Source of the DNA: Marivivens sp.
GTDB taxonomy: Bacteria > Pseudomonadota > Alphaproteobacteria > Rhodobacterales > Rhodobacteraceae
DNA length: 40,994 bases
Direction of reading: 5' to 3'
NCBI GenBank assembly: GCA_030827165.1
Contig: JAURFB010000017.1
Span: forward strand, 1-40,994
A program made the translations under genes and the position numbers. Numbering within the stretch: position 1 is the stretch's first letter; every line of letters starts with the position of its first letter. Shown here in pieces: positions 39,547 through 40,994 of this stretch. The notes under the pieces are model-generated. The model was not told where the DNA came from and did not search any database. It saw only the letters and a program-made list of their open reading frames with translations.

Positions 39547-40488
39547 CTAGGTGCGCGCGTGGGCGTCGAAATGCGCGAGGGTCCGCTCGACAAAACGGTT
39601 TCGGAACTCGCCGCGCTCCATCGGAATTTCGTGGCGGGCGCCGTCAAAGGTCACAAGTTCGCCATGCGGCCAGCGGGCCATGCGGCTGGTGATCCTTTCG
39701 GGATCAACAATTTCCTCGTGAGTCCCAAGGAAAGCCAAACAGGGCACATCGGGAGAAGGCAGCGCGTCAAGCTCTTCACATTCTTCCATCGCGTTGAGAA
39801 GCCAGCGCAAGGTCGGCCCCCCAAGCGAAAGCTCGGGGCGCTCCAGAACCTGCCGGTGCATGAAATCCCAGGTGTCTTCGTCGGAGGTCAGAGAATTCCC
39901 TTTGAAGTCGGCGCGGCGCAGGTAAGTGACCGGCGACTGGCCGGGCAAGATCCGATCCTCAAAGCCGAAGCGAAAGCTGAAGCGGGCATAGTTTGACGCG
40001 ATGACGCGCGAGGGGAGCGACATCAGGATCCGCCACATTGGCGCCGAAAAGCTTGCCGAGGCGAAATCCGACCCGTTCAACAGCGTTCTGAGGCCGATGC
40101 AGCCGCCCATGGAATGCGAAAGGAGGTGCCACGGCTGCGGCAAGCCCGCGACGCGGGCACGGCCCATCGCGGCATCGACATCATACTGATAGTCGCCAAA
40201 CGACATGACATCGCCGAGCACGGGATCGCTGTTGATGCGGTCGGCAAGGCCTTGGCCGCGCCAGTCGATCACAACAACGGCATAGCCCGCAGCCGTCAGA
40301 TCGCGGGCTAATCTTCCATATTTTTCAATGTATTCGGTGCGGCCGGGAAAGACAAAGATCGTGCCTTTCTCGGCCTTGGCGCGCCACAGAGCGATTCGAA
40401 TGCGAAGCCCGTCATGGGCCTCGCACCAAAGTGCGCTGCCGCCCGCAGGCCCCTCTGCAATATCGTCAAAGAGGGGCGCGGCGCTCAT
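39547..40488 (-). CDS. pldB: lysophospholipase-like alpha/beta hydrolase
   Basis: The 313-residue protein has the alpha/beta-hydrolase fold with the nucleophile elbow SHSMGG (Ser126), VVVIDWRGQGLADR before it, an acid candidate in THEEIVDPERI and a His in ARHEIPME. It matches the PldB/lysophospholipase L2 group, which hydrolyses lysophospholipids or monoacylglycerols. The exact substrate is not certain. Its start shares one base with the stop of the SCP2 gene, so the two are co-transcribed. Confidence 0.85.
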   Translation of the reverse strand: MSAAPLFDDIAEGPAGGSALWCEAHDGLRIRIALWRAKAEKGTIFVFPGRTEYIEKYGRLARDLTAAGYAVVVIDWRGQGLADRINSDPVLGDVMSFGDYQYDVDAAMGRARVAGLPQPWHLLSHSMGGCIGLRTLLNGSDFASASFSAPMWRILMSLPSRVIASNYARFSFRFGFEDRILPGQSPVTYLRRADFKGNSLTSDEDTWDFMHRQVLERPELSLGGPTLRWLLNAMEECEELDALPSPDVPCLAFLGTHEEIVDPERITSRMARWPHGELVTFDGARHEIPMERGEFRNRFVERTLAHFDAHART

Positions 40489-40778
40489 CAGGCCAGAATG
40501 CCGGCAAGCTTCATCGCCATGCCCATGTCGCCCGCGACCCTGAGCCGGCCCATCATGAAGGCGGCGGTCGCGTTCTGCTCGCCCGCAAGGATCGCGCGGA
40601 ATGTGTCGGCCGATGCGCTAAGGATCACGTCGGTGTCATCGTCGCTGATGTGAGCGCCCGAGCCGTCGATCACGATCGCGCCTTCGCCGTCGATATCGAA
40701 CTTGGCCGAGCCGTCGAAACCGGCGCCGCCGAGGCGTTCGTTCAGGGCTTTGACGGCTTCGTCGAGAATCGCACTCAT
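40488..40778 (-). CDS. SCP2 sterol-binding domain protein
   Basis: The 96-residue protein is a single SCP2-like domain: FDIDGEGAIVIDGSGAHI, DDTDVILSASADTFRAILAG, TAAFMMGRLRVAGDMGMAMKLAGIL. Such domains bind lipids or fatty acyl groups in a hydrophobic tunnel. The ATG at 40778 follows AAAGGAC and gives the family length; a longer start at 40823 is not supported. The pairing with a lysophospholipase-like gene suggests a lipid-handling role (inference). Confidence 0.9.
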   Translation of the reverse strand: MSAILDEAVKALNERLGGAGFDGSAKFDIDGEGAIVIDGSGAHISDDDTDVILSASADTFRAILAGEQNATAAFMMGRLRVAGDMGMAMKLAGILA

Positions 40779-40880
40779 TTCTTGTCCTTTCAAATGGGAA
40801 ACGGGGCCGTCTCCCGGCGCCACGAGTTTGCACCCGGAATATGGCGAATCCGTAACAGCGTTTCAAATTTGCCGTGGCGG

Positions 40881-40923
40881 AAACTGTGCGGATTTTCCTG
40901 ATTCCCGCAGAATTTCACAGTTT
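40881..40923. promoter_or_regulatory. inverted repeat upstream of the SCP2-pldB operon
   Basis: AAACTGTG (40881-40888) and CACAGTTT (40916-40923) form a perfect 8-bp inverted repeat 27 bp apart, with a smaller GCGG/CCGC pair inside. It lies about 100 bp upstream of the SCP2 gene and just before a plus-strand promoter-like sequence. It may be an operator for either direction. Confidence 0.35.
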
Positions 40924-40956
40924 GGCGGCTAATTCCCGGAAATCCGGCGCCGGTCC

Positions 40957-40982
40957 TTGACCTTTCCGCCCCACCCCTAAAT
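40957..40982 (+). promoter_or_regulatory. promoter-like sequence at window end
   Basis: TTGACC (40957-40962) and TAAAT (40978-40982) lie 15 bp apart on the plus strand and are followed by a GC-rich stretch (GACTCCGCGACG). The form resembles a strong stable-RNA promoter with a GC-rich discriminator. The gene it would serve lies outside the window. Confidence 0.3.
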
Positions 40983-40994
40983 GACTCCGCGACG

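Noticed and set aside
1-40994. CRISPR array, insertion sequence or prophage
   Set aside because: No regular spaced repeats, transposase, integrase or phage structural gene was seen on either strand.

Overview
The window reads as chromosomal DNA of an alphaproteobacterium of the order Rhodobacterales (Rhodobacteraceae/Roseobacter type). The grounds are high G+C coding sequence throughout, a four-subunit sarcosine oxidase operon, the hom-glpX-recJ and dnaG-rpoD gene orders, a GTTC-N7-GTTC SOS box, a tRNA-His with A73 and no encoded G-1, and several small proteins typical of this order. The species cannot be named from the sequence. Most of the window is ordinary core genome, and no prophage, insertion sequence or CRISPR array was seen.

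Layout. 1-4.6 kb (minus strand): hom, glpX, recJ and a tRNA-Glu, preceded by a small lipoprotein gene. 4.7-6.9 kb: a TetR regulator with a perfect palindromic operator inside its promoter, a pirin and a two-TM membrane protein. 7.1-8.8 kb: an orphan TadE/TadG pair. 8.9-14.0 kb: soxBDAG, for oxidative demethylation of sarcosine. 14.0-18.1 kb: dnaG-rpoD. 18.1-24.2 kb: nrdR, ribD, ribE, a ribB fused to a dead GTP cyclohydrolase II domain, ribH and nusB, with three broken genes in or beside the cluster. 24.5-26.8 kb: a VOC protein, SOS-controlled mmcB, a small acidic protein, a GNAT acetyltransferase and tRNA-His. 26.8-34.6 kb: a tripartite tricarboxylate transporter (tctCBA) in one operon with an AtuA-like protein and a DUF4387 protein, divergent from tctD-tctE and a periplasmic binding protein. 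34.6-41.0 kb: an RluA-type pseudouridine synthase, rpoH, DUF4389 and DksA-like proteins, oligoendopeptidase F, a lysophospholipase-like hydrolase and an SCP2 protein. The window ends in a promoter-like sequence.

The accessory part with most unexplained biology is the 26.8-34.6 kb block. Uptake (TctC captures, TctA/TctB import), two cytoplasmic proteins of uncertain chemistry (AtuA-like, DUF4387) and a three-part sensor (binding protein, TctE, TctD) form a self-contained substrate-responsive module. An 11-bp direct repeat in the divergent promoter region is a good candidate for the TctD site. The substrate is unknown.

Gene decay is the second theme. A YjbQ-family gene has two single-base deletions and two in-frame stops, a capsule export (KpsS-like) gene seems to have lost its middle, and a small membrane protein gene carries one premature TGA. 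All three lie between 18 and 24.6 kb. The tetR and mmcB genes both appear leaderless, with their operators lying between the -35 and -10 elements.
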